In this document: piece after piece, positions 9,731 to 18,186 of the stretch | Layout: every line of letters begins with the position of its first letter | Position numbering within the stretch: position 1 is the stretch's first letter | Assembly: GCF_025961225.1 (NCBI RefSeq) | Contig: NZ_JAOQNG010000002.1 | Coordinates: forward strand, 186,001-250,000 | Length of the DNA: 64,000 nt | Source: Azospirillum canadense | GTDB taxonomy: Bacteria > Pseudomonadota > Alphaproteobacteria > Azospirillales > Azospirillaceae | Reading direction: 5' to 3' | The notes under the pieces: generated by a model | Told to the model about the DNA's origin: nothing | The model's input: only the letters and a program-made list of their open reading frames with translations | Database searches by the model: none | Translations under genes and position numbers: made by a program

Positions 9731-9751
9731 AAGGTCCATAATATGGACCTT
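9731..9751. promoter_or_regulatory. Putative operator of the IclR-fusion regulator, site 2
   Basis: A perfect 21-bp palindrome: AAGGTCCATA, a central A at 9741, then the reverse complement TATGGACCTT. It ends three bases before the chosen start codon of the regulator (9755) and overlaps an alternative in-frame ATG at 9743. Binding here should block the regulator's own expression (autorepression), an inference from position. Confidence 0.75.
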
Positions 9752-9754
9752 GCC

Positions 9755-11410
9755 ATGACCCGAACCGTGACCGACATCGAAGCCCCCTCCTCCGGCGCGT
9801 CCGGCGGCACGCAGAGCCTGGAGCGTGCGCTGACGTTGTTGCGCACCGTCGCCGCCTATGGCGCGGACGGTGCGCGGCTGTCCGACCTGATGAGCGACAC
9901 CGGCCTGTCCAAGGCGACGGCGCACCGGCTGCTGACCGCGCTCGCGCGGGAGCGCTTCATCGACCAGGACCCGCGCAGCCGCCGCTACCATCTGGGGCCG
10001 GATCTGGATTCGCTCGGCCGCATCGCGGCGGCCCGTTACCGCCCATCGGACGGGCAAGCGCCGGATGCCGGAGGCGCCGCCGTGCGCCCGACCGCCTTCC
10101 TGCGGCCGGAATACCAGGGCGACGCGATTCCGCTGGCCGACCTGCTGTGCGACCGCCACGCCCGTACCGACGGCGCGCACGCCGCCCTGCTGCACGAGAG
10201 CGTCGCCGGCCAAACCACCGAGCTGAGCTTCGCCCGGCTGGAGCGCGATTCGGCCCGCTTCGCCACGGTCCTCCACCGGCTCGGTGTCGGGCGCGGCGAC
10301 CGGGTTGCGGTGCTGCTGCCCAAGGGGCCGGAAATGCTCATCGCCGCGCTGGCGATCTGGCGGCTGGGCGGCGTCTACATGCCGCTGTTCACCACCTACT
10401 CGGCCGCCGCGGTGGCCTACCGGCTGGCCGACAGCGAGGCGCGGGCGATCGTCACCACCGGCTTCCTGCGTCGCAAGATCCCGCGCGACAACAGCCGCCC
10501 CGTGGTGATGGTGGAGGGCGACGAGGCCTTCGGTCCCGGCGCCGACGCGGTGCCTTTCTGGTCCGCCCTGCATGAATCCGCCCCCCTGGCCGAGGTTGCC
10601 CGCTACGCCGACCGCGACGCCTTCGCGCTGATCTACACGTCAGAATCCGAGCCGAAGCCGCTCGGCGTCTCCCTGCCCGTGAAGGCGCTGTCGGGAATCG
10701 AGCAGTACATGCGGATCGGCCTCGATCTGCGCGACGATGACATCTACTGGAACATGGCCGACCCCGGCTGGGCTTACGGTGCCTATTACGGACTGGTCGG
10801 GCCGCTGCTGCTGGGGCGCACCACCATCTTCTGCGACGGCCCCTACGACGTGCGGCAAGGTTATCGGATGCTGACGAAGTTCGGCGTCACCAACCTGACC
10901 TGCGCGCCGTCCCAGATCCGCGCTTGGCACAGCGCCGACCCGGAGGGCGGCCCGCGCCAGCTGGCGTTGCGCATCCTCTCCGTGGTCGGCGAGCCGCTGC
11001 CGCCGGAGCTGATCGGCTGGGCCAACCGGGTCGTGGAGGTGCCGCTGCTCGACCAGTACGGCCAACGTGAGACCGGCATCTTCATGATGAACCGCTACGA
11101 CCCCGACCACGCCGACCGGCCGGCGGACGCGTCGCTCGGCCGGCCGATGCCGGGCTTCCGGGTGGTGATCCTCGACCCGGAGGGCCGCGAGGCCCCGGTC
11201 GGCGGCGCCGGCGAGATCGCCATCGACGTGGAGAACTCACCGCTCTTCTGGTTCGAGGCCTACGCCAACGACCCGGACCGCACCTCTTCCCGCTTCCGCC
11301 ACGGCCGCCGCTACTACCTGACCGGCGACTGGGCCTTTCTGGACCGCGGAGGCAACATCCACTTCCGCGGCCGGGCGTCCGACGCCATCGTCATGCAGCA
11401 GGGGGAGTGA
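9755..11410 (+). CDS. IclR-type HTH fused to a degenerate acyl-CoA-synthetase adenylation domain
   Basis: A 551-residue two-domain protein. Residues about 20-85 are a clear IclR winged helix (SLERALTLLRTVAAYG, LSKATAHRLLTALARERF, RRYHLG). The usual IclR GAF-like effector domain is missing. From about residue 120 the protein is an AMP-binding domain like acetyl/propionyl-CoA synthetase: GVGRGDRVAVLLPKGPEM, WNMADPGWAYG, LLDQYGQRETG near 435, YYLTGD near 520. The ATP P-loop YTSGTTGxPKG is replaced by YTSESEPKPLG near 294, and the protein stops just after the A8 hinge (GRASDAIVMQQGE), so the C-terminal Lys subdomain is gone. Catalysis is therefore unlikely; a role as acyl, acyl-AMP or CoA-thioester sensor controlling the divergent liv operon is my inference. 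An ATG at 9743 is an alternative start. Confidence 0.85.
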   Translation: MTRTVTDIEAPSSGASGGTQSLERALTLLRTVAAYGADGARLSDLMSDTGLSKATAHRLLTALARERFIDQDPRSRRYHLGPDLDSLGRIAAARYRPSDGQAPDAGGAAVRPTAFLRPEYQGDAIPLADLLCDRHARTDGAHAALLHESVAGQTTELSFARLERDSARFATVLHRLGVGRGDRVAVLLPKGPEMLIAALAIWRLGGVYMPLFTTYSAAAVAYRLADSEARAIVTTGFLRRKIPRDNSRPVVMVEGDEAFGPGADAVPFWSALHESAPLAEVARYADRDAFALIYTSESEPKPLGVSLPVKALSGIEQYMRIGLDLRDDDIYWNMADPGWAYGAYYGLVGPLLLGRTTIFCDGPYDVRQGYRMLTKFGVTNLTCAPSQIRAWHSADPEGGPRQLALRILSVVGEPLPPELIGWANRVVEVPLLDQYGQRETGIFMMNRYDPDHADRPADASLGRPMPGFRVVILDPEGREAPVGGAGEIAIDVENSPLFWFEAYANDPDRTSSRFRHGRRYYLTGDWAFLDRGGNIHFRGRASDAIVMQQGE

Positions 11411-11421
11411 GGCCCGCCGTG

Positions 11422-11605
11422 CCCCCACCCTCCCGCTCTCAGCGGACCCAAAGGGTCCGGCTGCCGCGTCAGCGCAAGCTTTGCTTGCGCGAGAGCTTCG
11501 CGGGTCCCTCCCTCCCCCGCTGGGCGGGGGAGGGCTTAGTTGCGGCTTTGCGGGAGAGCGGCGGAGTTCCCTCCCCCGCCCAGCGGGGGAGGGTTAGGGT
11601 GGGGG
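11422..11605. repeat. GC-rich palindromic intergenic repeat (copy C)
   Basis: About 184 bp between the converging stops of the IclR fusion and mmsB. It starts CCCCCACCCTCCCGC and ends GGGTTAGGGTGGGGG, with internal hairpins such as CTCCCCCGCTGGGCGGGGGAG and GCGCAAGCTTTGCTTGCGC. It is related to copies D and E (16891, 33052). It may act as a bidirectional terminator; no U-tract is present. Confidence 0.85.
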
Positions 11606-11606
11606 T

Positions 11607-12497
11607 TTACTTCTGCCCGCGCAGCATGTTGACGATGCCGGAGAAGTCCTTGCCGCCGAAGCCGGAATTGCAGAACAGGGTGTAGATCTGCGCCGCCTCG
11701 CCGCCCAGCGGCAGCGGGCTGCCGGTGCTCTGGCCGGCTTCGACCGCCAGCTTCAGGTCCTTCAGCATCAGCGCGGCGGCGAAGCCCGGCTGGTAGTCGC
11801 GGTTGGCCGGCGAGGTCGGGACCGGCCCCGGCACCGGGCAATAGCTGGTCAGCGACCAGCACTGGCCCGACGACTTCGACGCCACGTCGAACAGCCTCTG
11901 CGAATCCAGGCCAAGTTTCTCGGCGAGGGCGAAGGCTTCCGACACGCCGATCATCGAGATGCCGAGGATCATGTTGTTGCAGATCTTCGCAGCCTGCCCG
12001 TTGCCCGGTCCGCCGGTGTGGACGATGGCCTTGCCCATGGCCGCCAGGATCGGCTCGGCGCGCTTGAAGGCGTCTTCCGTGCCACCGACCATGAAGGTCA
12101 GCGTGCCCGCTTCCGCACCGCCGACACCGCCGGACACCGGCGCGTCGACCATGGCGAATCCGGCGGCCTCCGCGGCCGCGGCGACGGCGCGGGCGCTGTC
12201 CACGTCCACGGTGGAGCTGTCGATGAACAGGCTGCCGGGCTTGGCGCTGGCGATGACGCCGCCTTCGCCGGTGTAGACCTCCCGCACATGCTTGCCGGCG
12301 GGCAGCATGGTGATGACGACCTCGGCCCCGGCCGCCGCGGCCCCCGGGCCGGCGGCGATGGTGGCGCCCGCGTCGCGGGCGGCGGTGCAGGCGGCCTCCG
12401 ACAGGTCGAAAGCCTGCACAGCGTGGCCGGCCTTCAGCAGGTTGCGCGCCATTGGCCCGCCCATGTTGCCCAGACCGATAAAGGCGATCGTCGCCAT
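11607..12497 (-). CDS. mmsB: 3-hydroxyisobutyrate dehydrogenase
   Basis: NAD-dependent oxidation of 3-hydroxyisobutyrate to methylmalonate semialdehyde in valine breakdown; 296 residues, the normal length. The Rossmann motif GLGNMGGPMARNLLKAGH is at residues 8-25, the substrate-binding DAPVSGGVGGAEAGTL near 120, and the catalytic Lys lies in GNGQAAKICNNM near 170. The ATG at 12497 has GGGGGAAA a few bases upstream. It is transcribed after the acyl-CoA dehydrogenase gene at 12563-13708, a usual pairing in valine operons. Other beta-hydroxyacid dehydrogenases share the fold, but the neighbour supports this assignment. Confidence 0.92.
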   Translation of the reverse strand: MATIAFIGLGNMGGPMARNLLKAGHAVQAFDLSEAACTAARDAGATIAAGPGAAAAGAEVVITMLPAGKHVREVYTGEGGVIASAKPGSLFIDSSTVDVDSARAVAAAAEAAGFAMVDAPVSGGVGGAEAGTLTFMVGGTEDAFKRAEPILAAMGKAIVHTGGPGNGQAAKICNNMILGISMIGVSEAFALAEKLGLDSQRLFDVASKSSGQCWSLTSYCPVPGPVPTSPANRDYQPGFAAALMLKDLKLAVEAGQSTGSPLPLGGEAAQIYTLFCNSGFGGKDFSGIVNMLRGQK

Positions 12498-12562
12498 TGC
12501 ATTTCCCCCTATTTTTGCGCCGCCGGACGTTGTCGCCGGTGGATTGCGTATTGATGCGGCGA

Positions 12563-13708
12563 TCAGCCGCCCACCAGTTGGCGGGCGATGATGACGCGCA
12601 TGATCTCGTTGGTGCCTTCCAGGATCTGATGGACGCGCAAGTCCCGGAAATACCGTTCGATCGGGTATTCCTTGACGTAGCCGTAGCCGCCGTGCAGCTG
12701 CAGCGCTTCGTTCACCACCTGGAAGCCGATGTCGGTGGCGAAGCGCTTGGCCATGGCGCAGTGCATGGTCGCCTCGGGCGAGGCCGCGTCGAGGCTGCTC
12801 GCCGCGCGGTGCAGCATCAGGCGCGCCGCGTCCAGCTCCGTCGCCATGTCGGCCAGCTTGAACTGGAGCGCCTGGAAGGCGTTCAGCGGCTTGCCGAACT
12901 GCTTGCGCTCCGCCGTGTAGGCGACCGCCTGTTCCAGACAGAAGCGGGCGCCGCCGATGGAGCAGGCGCCGATGTTCAGGCGACCGCCGTCCAGCCCCTT
13001 CATGGCGATCTTGAAGCCGTCGCCTTCCTCGCCGATGCGGTTGGCGACGGGGACCCGGCAGTTCTCGAAGATGACGGCGGAGGTCGGCTGGCTTTTCCAG
13101 CCGAGCTTGTGCTCCTGTTTGCCGAAGGACAGGCCGGGTGTGCCCTTCTCCACCGCGATGCAGGAGATGCCCTTCGGACCGGGCTCGCCTGTGCGGACCA
13201 TGCAGACATAGACGTCGGACGAGCCGCCGCCGGAGATGAAGGCCTTCGACCCGTTCAGGACGTAATGGTCGCCATCGCGCTCCGCCCGTGTGCGCAGGGA
13301 GGCGGCGTCGGATCCGGCGCCGGGTTCCGTCAGGCAGTAGCTGGCGAAATGCTCCATGCTCGTCAGCTTCGGCAGGAAGCGCTCGCGCTGCTCCGCGTTG
13401 CCGAAGCGGTCGATCATCCACGACGCCATGTTGTGGATGGAGATGTAGGCGGCCGTCGACGGGCAGGCCGCCGCCAACTCCTCGAAGATCACAGCGGCGT
13501 CGAGCCGGCCAAGGCCGGAGCCGCCGACGTCGTCGCCCACATAGATGCCGGCGAAGCCCAGCGCCGCCGCCTGCCGCAGCGTGTCGACCGGGAAAATGGA
13601 TTCTTCGTCCCAGCGGGCCGCGTGCGGCGCCATTTCCTGGCGCGCGAAGTCGCGCGCGGTGTCGCGGAACGCTTGTTGTTCCTCGGAAAGCGCAAAGTCC
13701 ATGCGCAT
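12563..13708 (-). CDS. Acyl-CoA dehydrogenase, isobutyryl-CoA dehydrogenase-like
   Basis: FAD-dependent dehydrogenase of 381 residues that most resembles isobutyryl-CoA dehydrogenases (ACAD8 type), the valine-pathway enzyme making methacrylyl-CoA. Motifs: [15 protein letters not shown] (FAD/substrate binding), the core [60 protein letters not shown] with the catalytic-base Glu in LEGT. The start ATG-containing [11 protein letters not shown] lies 156 bases from the divergent GntR gene and shares the intergenic TGTATACA box at 13815-13822. mmsB follows it after 65 bases. A short branched-chain substrate other than isobutyryl-CoA remains possible. Confidence 0.9.
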   Translation of the reverse strand: MRMDFALSEEQQAFRDTARDFARQEMAPHAARWDEESIFPVDTLRQAAALGFAGIYVGDDVGGSGLGRLDAAVIFEELAAACPSTAAYISIHNMASWMIDRFGNAEQRERFLPKLTSMEHFASYCLTEPGAGSDAASLRTRAERDGDHYVLNGSKAFISGGGSSDVYVCMVRTGEPGPKGISCIAVEKGTPGLSFGKQEHKLGWKSQPTSAVIFENCRVPVANRIGEEGDGFKIAMKGLDGGRLNIGACSIGGARFCLEQAVAYTAERKQFGKPLNAFQALQFKLADMATELDAARLMLHRAASSLDAASPEATMHCAMAKRFATDIGFQVVNEALQLHGGYGYVKEYPIERYFRDLRVHQILEGTNEIMRVIIARQLVGG

Positions 13709-13813
13709 CCTCCCCCAAAACCGCTTGCGCGAAGGCCGCCGGGGCGCGGAAGGATTCCCGGCGCTGATTGTTGCGGCAGAGCACTATCACACTGGATACG
13801 CGGTGTCCATCTC

Positions 13814-13823
13814 TTGTATACAG
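13814..13823. promoter_or_regulatory. MatR-like operator box 1
   Basis: TTGTATACAG, containing the 8-bp palindrome TGTATACA, lies between the divergent acyl-CoA dehydrogenase and GntR genes, 42 bases before the GntR start. The reported MatR operator of the rhizobial malonate operon is TTGTATACAA (from memory), one base different. The reverse complement of this decamer recurs at 14564-14573. Confidence 0.7.
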
Positions 13824-13864
13824 AGTGGGACAGCCCCGTGGATGGATATGAGGACGCGCTCGGG

Positions 13865-14554
13865 ATGAGCGATCGGATTGCCGACAGCGACAAGAAGGGC
13901 CTGACCCGTGCCGACGAGGTGCGCCTAGCCATCGAGGAGGACATCTTCCTCGGCCGCCTGCGCCCCGGAACGCGCCTGGACGAGGAAAGCCTGGCGCAGC
14001 GCTTCAACATCTCGCGCACGCCGATCCGCGAGGCGATCCTCCAGCTCGTCCACGCCGGGCTGGTGGAGAAGCAGCCGCGGCACGGCGCCGTAGTGGCGCC
14101 GCTGAAGCTGCACCGCATGGTGCAGATGTTCGAGGTGATGTCGGAAATCGAGGGGCTGTGCGCCCGATTCGCCGCCCGCCGCATGTCGGAGGAGGAGAAG
14201 CAGGCGCTGAAGCGGCTGCACGAGGCCTCCAACGCGCACATGAAGGCGCGGGAGTTGGACGCCTATTACGCCGTGAACCGGGAGTTCCACGAGGCCATCC
14301 AAGCCGGCAGCCACAACGAGCCGCTGCAGGAGATCGCCCGCGGCCTATTCGCCCGTTTGGCCCCCTACCGCCGCTACCAGCTGAACCACCCGTCGCGGAT
14401 CAACGACAGCTTCGACGAGCATGGCGGCGTGGTCGACGCCATTCTGGCCGGTGACCCGGAGGCCGCCTACACCGCCATGCGGCGCCACGTGACCATCCAG
14501 ATCGACATCTTTGCCGAGTTCGTGTCCATCATGGGCGGGAACGGAATACAATAG
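13865..14554 (+). CDS. matR: GntR/FadR-family (FCD) regulator, probable MatR
   Basis: DNA-binding repressor or activator of 229 residues. The N-terminal winged helix (about residues 12-75) reads ADEVRLAIEEDIFLGRLRPG, LDEESLAQRFNISRTPIREA and LVEKQPRHGAVV. The C-terminal FCD ligand domain spans about 85-220 with the metal-binding pattern around YYAVNREFHEAIQ and DEHGGVVDAI. The ATG at 13865 is chosen; a GTG at 13838 is possible. TGTATACA boxes lie 42 bases upstream of its start and between its stop and matB. Position next to matB and the box sequence make a MatR role likely. It may also act on the divergent valine genes. Confidence 0.85.
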   Translation: MSDRIADSDKKGLTRADEVRLAIEEDIFLGRLRPGTRLDEESLAQRFNISRTPIREAILQLVHAGLVEKQPRHGAVVAPLKLHRMVQMFEVMSEIEGLCARFAARRMSEEEKQALKRLHEASNAHMKARELDAYYAVNREFHEAIQAGSHNEPLQEIARGLFARLAPYRRYQLNHPSRINDSFDEHGGVVDAILAGDPEAAYTAMRRHVTIQIDIFAEFVSIMGGNGIQ

Positions 14555-14563
14555 TCAGATTAT

Positions 14564-14573
14564 CTGTATACAA
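14564..14573. promoter_or_regulatory. MatR-like operator box 2
   Basis: CTGTATACAA, the exact reverse complement of the decamer at 13814-13823, lies nine bases after the GntR stop and 71 bases before the matB start. This places matB under its own operator-controlled promoter and not simply downstream of the regulator. Confidence 0.7.
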
Positions 14574-14644
14574 GTATCTGGTCAGCCGAGCACCGGTGTG
14601 GTAGATCCGGGCTCCAGCTTTGGTGCGCATGGGAGGCAGGGCAC

Positions 14645-16195
14645 ATGTCCGACGCAGCGTCCGCGGTCAGCGGCAACATCTTCGATCTCTTCTGCTCCCG
14701 TTTCCCGGCGGACCGCAGCCGCCCATTCGCGGTGCTGGAGGATGGCCGCACGGTCACCTACGGGGACCTGGAGACGCTGACCGGTCGCTACGCCCGCCTG
14801 CTGTCCGACCTCGGCCTGAAGAAGGGCGACCGCGTCGCGGTGCAGGTGGAGAAGTCCGTCGAGAACATCGTCCTCTACCTCGCCACAGTGCGCGCCGGCG
14901 GCGTCTTCCTGCCGCTGAACCCCGCCTACACCAAGGCGGAGGTCGGGTATTTCCTGACCGATGCGGAGCCGCACGTCTTCGTCGCCAAGCCGGACACGGC
15001 GGATGGCCTGCGCGAGGTCGCGGACAAGGCAAAGGTCGCGCATCTGCTGACGCTGGGGACCAAGGGGGACGGCACGCTGCCGGAGCTGGCGGCGGGCAAG
15101 GGCGCGGAGTTCACGACCGTGCCGGCCGACCCTGACGATCTGGCCGCGATCCTCTACACGTCCGGCACCACCGGGCGGTCCAAGGGCGCGATGATGAGCC
15201 ACCGGAACCTCGGTTCCAACGCGCTGACGCTGCATTCCTACTGGGGTTTCCGTCCGGACGACGTGCTGCTGCACGCGCTGCCGATTTTCCACACGCACGG
15301 CCTGTTCGTGGCGACCAACTGCGTGCTGCTGAACGGCAGCTCCATGATCTTCCTGCCGAAATTCGACGCCGACCAGGCGCTGGCCCTGCTGCCCCGGGCC
15401 ACGGTGATGATGGGCGTGCCGACCTTCTACACGCGCCTGCTCGCCCATCCCGGCCTGACGAAGGACACTACGGCGCACATGCGCCTGTTCATCAGCGGCT
15501 CCGCCCCGCTGCTGGCCGACACGCACAAGGAGTTCTCCGCCCGCACCGGCCAAGCGATCCTGGAGCGCTACGGCATGACCGAAACCGGCATGCTGACCTC
15601 CAACCCGCTGGACGGGGACCGCATTCCCGGAACGGTGGGCTTTCCCCTGCCGGAGGTGTCGGTGCGCGTCGTCGATCCGGAAACCGGCAAGACGCTGGGC
15701 ACCGACGAGATCGGCATCATCGAGGTGAAGGGTCCGAACGTCTTTTCCGGCTACTGGCGGATGCCCGAGAAGACGAAGCAGGAGATCAAGCCGGACGGCT
15801 TCTTCATCACCGGCGACGTCGGCAAGGTGGACGGTCGTGGCTACGTCCACATCGTCGGCCGCGCCAAGGACCTGATCATCTCCGGCGGCTTCAACGTCTA
15901 CCCGAAGGAGGTCGAGACGGTCATCGACGCCATCGACGGCGTTGTGGAGTCGGCCGTGGTCGGCGTCCCGCACCCGGACTTCGGCGAGGCGGTGACCGCC
16001 GTCGTGCTGCGCAAGCCCGGATCCGCGCTGGACGAGGCGGCCGTGGTGACGGTGTGCAAGCAGCAGCTCGCCAACTTCAAGGTGCCGAAGCGCGTGTTCT
16101 TCGTGGACGAGCTGCCGCGCAACACCATGGGCAAGGTGCAGAAGAACCTGCTGCGCGACGCCCACAAGGACCTCTTCACGCCCGCAAAGGCATAA
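14645..16195 (+). CDS. matB: Malonyl-CoA synthetase
   Basis: ATP- and CoA-dependent activation of malonate (and often methylmalonate) to the CoA thioester, 516 residues. The P-loop LYTSGTTGRSKGAMMSH, the MatB-typical HALPIFHTHGLFVATN and LMGVPTFYTRLL-like stretch, ERYGMTETGMLTSNP, FFITGDVGKVDGRGYVH and the terminal LPRNTMGKVQKNLLR with the catalytic Lys are all present. The wording of these motifs matches rhizobial MatB closely. GGGAGG precedes the ATG at 14645. No malonyl-CoA decarboxylase (matA) or carrier (matC) follows; a TetR gene comes next, so the locus is a reduced malonate cluster whose malonyl-CoA could feed fatty acid synthesis. Confidence 0.93.
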   Translation: MSDAASAVSGNIFDLFCSRFPADRSRPFAVLEDGRTVTYGDLETLTGRYARLLSDLGLKKGDRVAVQVEKSVENIVLYLATVRAGGVFLPLNPAYTKAEVGYFLTDAEPHVFVAKPDTADGLREVADKAKVAHLLTLGTKGDGTLPELAAGKGAEFTTVPADPDDLAAILYTSGTTGRSKGAMMSHRNLGSNALTLHSYWGFRPDDVLLHALPIFHTHGLFVATNCVLLNGSSMIFLPKFDADQALALLPRATVMMGVPTFYTRLLAHPGLTKDTTAHMRLFISGSAPLLADTHKEFSARTGQAILERYGMTETGMLTSNPLDGDRIPGTVGFPLPEVSVRVVDPETGKTLGTDEIGIIEVKGPNVFSGYWRMPEKTKQEIKPDGFFITGDVGKVDGRGYVHIVGRAKDLIISGGFNVYPKEVETVIDAIDGVVESAVVGVPHPDFGEAVTAVVLRKPGSALDEAAVVTVCKQQLANFKVPKRVFFVDELPRNTMGKVQKNLLRDAHKDLFTPAKA

Positions 16196-16300
16196 AGGGC
16201 GCTCACAAGCCCGGCGATTCCTGCGGCCTGACCGGCCATTTGCGGTTATGGTGCTCCGCTGTTGTCGGTACGCCACCGTATGGTCCTGGGAGCACCGCTG

Positions 16301-16870
16301 ATGGAAGCGAAGACGCTGAACCGCGAATCCTGGCTGTCCGCCGCCTTCTCCGCCCTAGCGGAGGGCGGCGTCGAGCAGGTGCGCGTGGAGGTGCTCGCCA
16401 AGCGGCTGAAGGTCACCAAGGGCAGCTTCTACTGGCACTTCCGCGACCGGATGGAGTTGGTCGAGGCGATGCTGGAGGGGTGGAAGGTCGGCCGCATCGA
16501 GGCGATCAAGATGCAGACGCGGCTGGACGGCTGGGCGCCGGCCGACCGGCTCCGCGACGTTCTGTCGCTCTACGGTGGAACCAGCAACCCGCGCGGTATG
16601 GCGATCGAACTGGCCATGCGCGACTGGGCCCGCCGCGACCCGCGCGCCGCGGAGATCGTCGCGGAGGTCGACCGCGAGCGCCTGCGTTGCGTGACTGACC
16701 TGTTCACCGGGATGGGACTGACGTCCGACGAAGCCTTCGCGCGGGCCTACCTGTTCTATTCCTTCATCTTCGGCGAGGGCCTGCTTGCGCGTTCTGCGGC
16801 GCCCGACCGGTTCGAGAAGGCGCGGGACATCTGCGGGCGGGTGTTGGTGCCGGGGGATGCGGAGGGGTAA
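16301..16870 (+). CDS. TetR-family transcriptional regulator
   Basis: 189 residues from the ATG at 16301 (GGGAG eight bases upstream; ATG at 16280 is an alternative). The N-terminal HTH is typical: ESWLSAAFSALAEGGVEQVRVEVLAKRLKVTKGSFYWHFRDRMELVEAML, roughly residues 8-57. The rest is a helical ligand domain with no recognisable ligand motif. It lies about 105 bases after matB on the same strand and may be independent. The target is unknown. Confidence 0.9.
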   Translation: MEAKTLNRESWLSAAFSALAEGGVEQVRVEVLAKRLKVTKGSFYWHFRDRMELVEAMLEGWKVGRIEAIKMQTRLDGWAPADRLRDVLSLYGGTSNPRGMAIELAMRDWARRDPRAAEIVAEVDRERLRCVTDLFTGMGLTSDEAFARAYLFYSFIFGEGLLARSAAPDRFEKARDICGRVLVPGDAEG

Positions 16871-16890
16871 GGCGCGGGTCGCCGCCGTTG

Positions 16891-16960
16891 CCCCCACCCT
16901 CCCGCGCTCGCGCGCGGGTCCCTCCCCCTCCCGCGAAGCGGGGGAGGGTTAGGGAGGGGG
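16891..16960. repeat. GC-rich palindromic intergenic repeat (copy D)
   Basis: Seventy bases starting CCCCCACCCTCCCGCGC and ending GGGGGAGGGTTAGGGAGGGGG-like, between the converging stops of the TetR and DUF2336 genes. It is a shortened version of copies C and E. It may help to separate the two transcripts. Confidence 0.8.
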
Positions 16961-16967
16961 CAACAGT

Positions 16968-18155
16968 TCACGTCCCCGTGCGCACCGGCGCAAACGGCAG
17001 CCCGGCCTGGTCGAGCGCGCGGTCGATGACGTCGTCGGACGCGCCGTCGAACAGCTGAAGCAACAAGTCGTCCACGATCCAATCGTTGGTCGGGGTCAGG
17101 TTGGCGAACAGCTCGCCCATCACCTCGGCCTGGAAGTCGTCGCGACGGTTGTCGCTGCCTTCATACTCCATGCGCTTGGCGACGCCGATGGCGATCTGGA
17201 AGGGCGGCACGAGAACGGGCGCGACCGATGCCCGCTTCAACACCGCCCGCAGGCCCAGCGCGCCGTCGTCCCAAGCCAGCGTGCGCGCGGCCTCGCTCGT
17301 GACTTCCGCCTTGGTGGCCAGACCGGCGGAGAACAGGGCGATGTCCCCGGCGCACAGCACCCGGAACAGCAGCGCCGTGGTGAAGCGTCCGTTGGCGTGC
17401 AGCCAGCGGGCCACCGATTCCACATCCTCCGACCCGCGGAGCGCCGGGCGCAGAAGGCGCATGGTCGCCGCCTCCCGCCCGCGGTTGGTCAGCCGCTCCA
17501 CCAGTTCCCGCGACAGGCCGTGGGTGTGGGCCAGCGTCGCCCGCACGGCGTCGGAGACGAAGGCGACCAGCCGTTCCACCACGGCCAGCGGCAGGCCGGG
17601 ACGGGTCGCCGCCGCCTCGCTGACCATGCGCACCCGGCCGAAGCGGTCGAGCGCCCGGTGCAGCGACGGTTCCGCCACATCCGCCCCGGGGTTGCGCAGC
17701 AGGGTGGTGACCACGGCGACGTTGCCCGATTCCACGATGGCGCCGGCCACCCGCGCCGACACGGTGCGGCGGCCGGCGATGGCCATGTGCTTGCCGCTGT
17801 CCGGATCCGCCAGCACGTCGAGCAGAAGCTCGTCGCTGAGCGACCCGCTGTCGCGCAGCAGCGGGAAGGCCACCCGACCGACGTCCTTCACCAAGCGTTC
17901 GGCCAGTTCTTCCGTCAGCATCGAGTTGTTGCGGATCTGCCAGGCCACGGCCTCGCGAACCGCGGCCTGGGCGTCGGCGGCGAAGCAATGCATCACCTCC
18001 AGCGCCAGCGACCGCTCGGCCTCGGTCAGGCGGCCCTGTTCGAGGTCGCGGACCAGCTTCGCCATGGTCTCGATGCGCGTCTCCGGCGACGGGGAGGCGA
18101 GCAGCCGTTCGACGTCGCGGGCGGAAAGCCCTGGGGATGGAGAGGAATCGGTCAT
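16968..18155 (-). CDS. DUF2336 domain protein
   Basis: 395 residues, largely helical, resembling the alphaproteobacterial DUF2336 family of unknown function. Stretches such as SPSPETRIETMAKLVRDLEQGRLTEAER, AFPLLRDSGSLSDELLLDVLAD and LLRNPGADVAEPSLHRALDRFG have the two-helix repeat look of HEAT/ARM-like scaffolds, which agrees with the family's suspected role in protein contacts. No membrane segment or catalytic motif is seen. It lies 31 bases after the MarR-type gene on the same strand and is probably in the galE-marR operon. Confidence 0.8.
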   Translation of the reverse strand: MTDSSPSPGLSARDVERLLASPSPETRIETMAKLVRDLEQGRLTEAERSLALEVMHCFAADAQAAVREAVAWQIRNNSMLTEELAERLVKDVGRVAFPLLRDSGSLSDELLLDVLADPDSGKHMAIAGRRTVSARVAGAIVESGNVAVVTTLLRNPGADVAEPSLHRALDRFGRVRMVSEAAATRPGLPLAVVERLVAFVSDAVRATLAHTHGLSRELVERLTNRGREAATMRLLRPALRGSEDVESVARWLHANGRFTTALLFRVLCAGDIALFSAGLATKAEVTSEAARTLAWDDGALGLRAVLKRASVAPVLVPPFQIAIGVAKRMEYEGSDNRRDDFQAEVMGELFANLTPTNDWIVDDLLLQLFDGASDDVIDRALDQAGLPFAPVRTGT

Positions 18156-18186
18156 CGTCAGTGGTCCTTCAATCGAGTCTGGCCCT

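Noticed and set aside
12497..13864. Plus-strand extension upstream of the GntR gene
   Set aside because: Antisense to the acyl-CoA dehydrogenase; the regulator starts at 13865 by domain limits.
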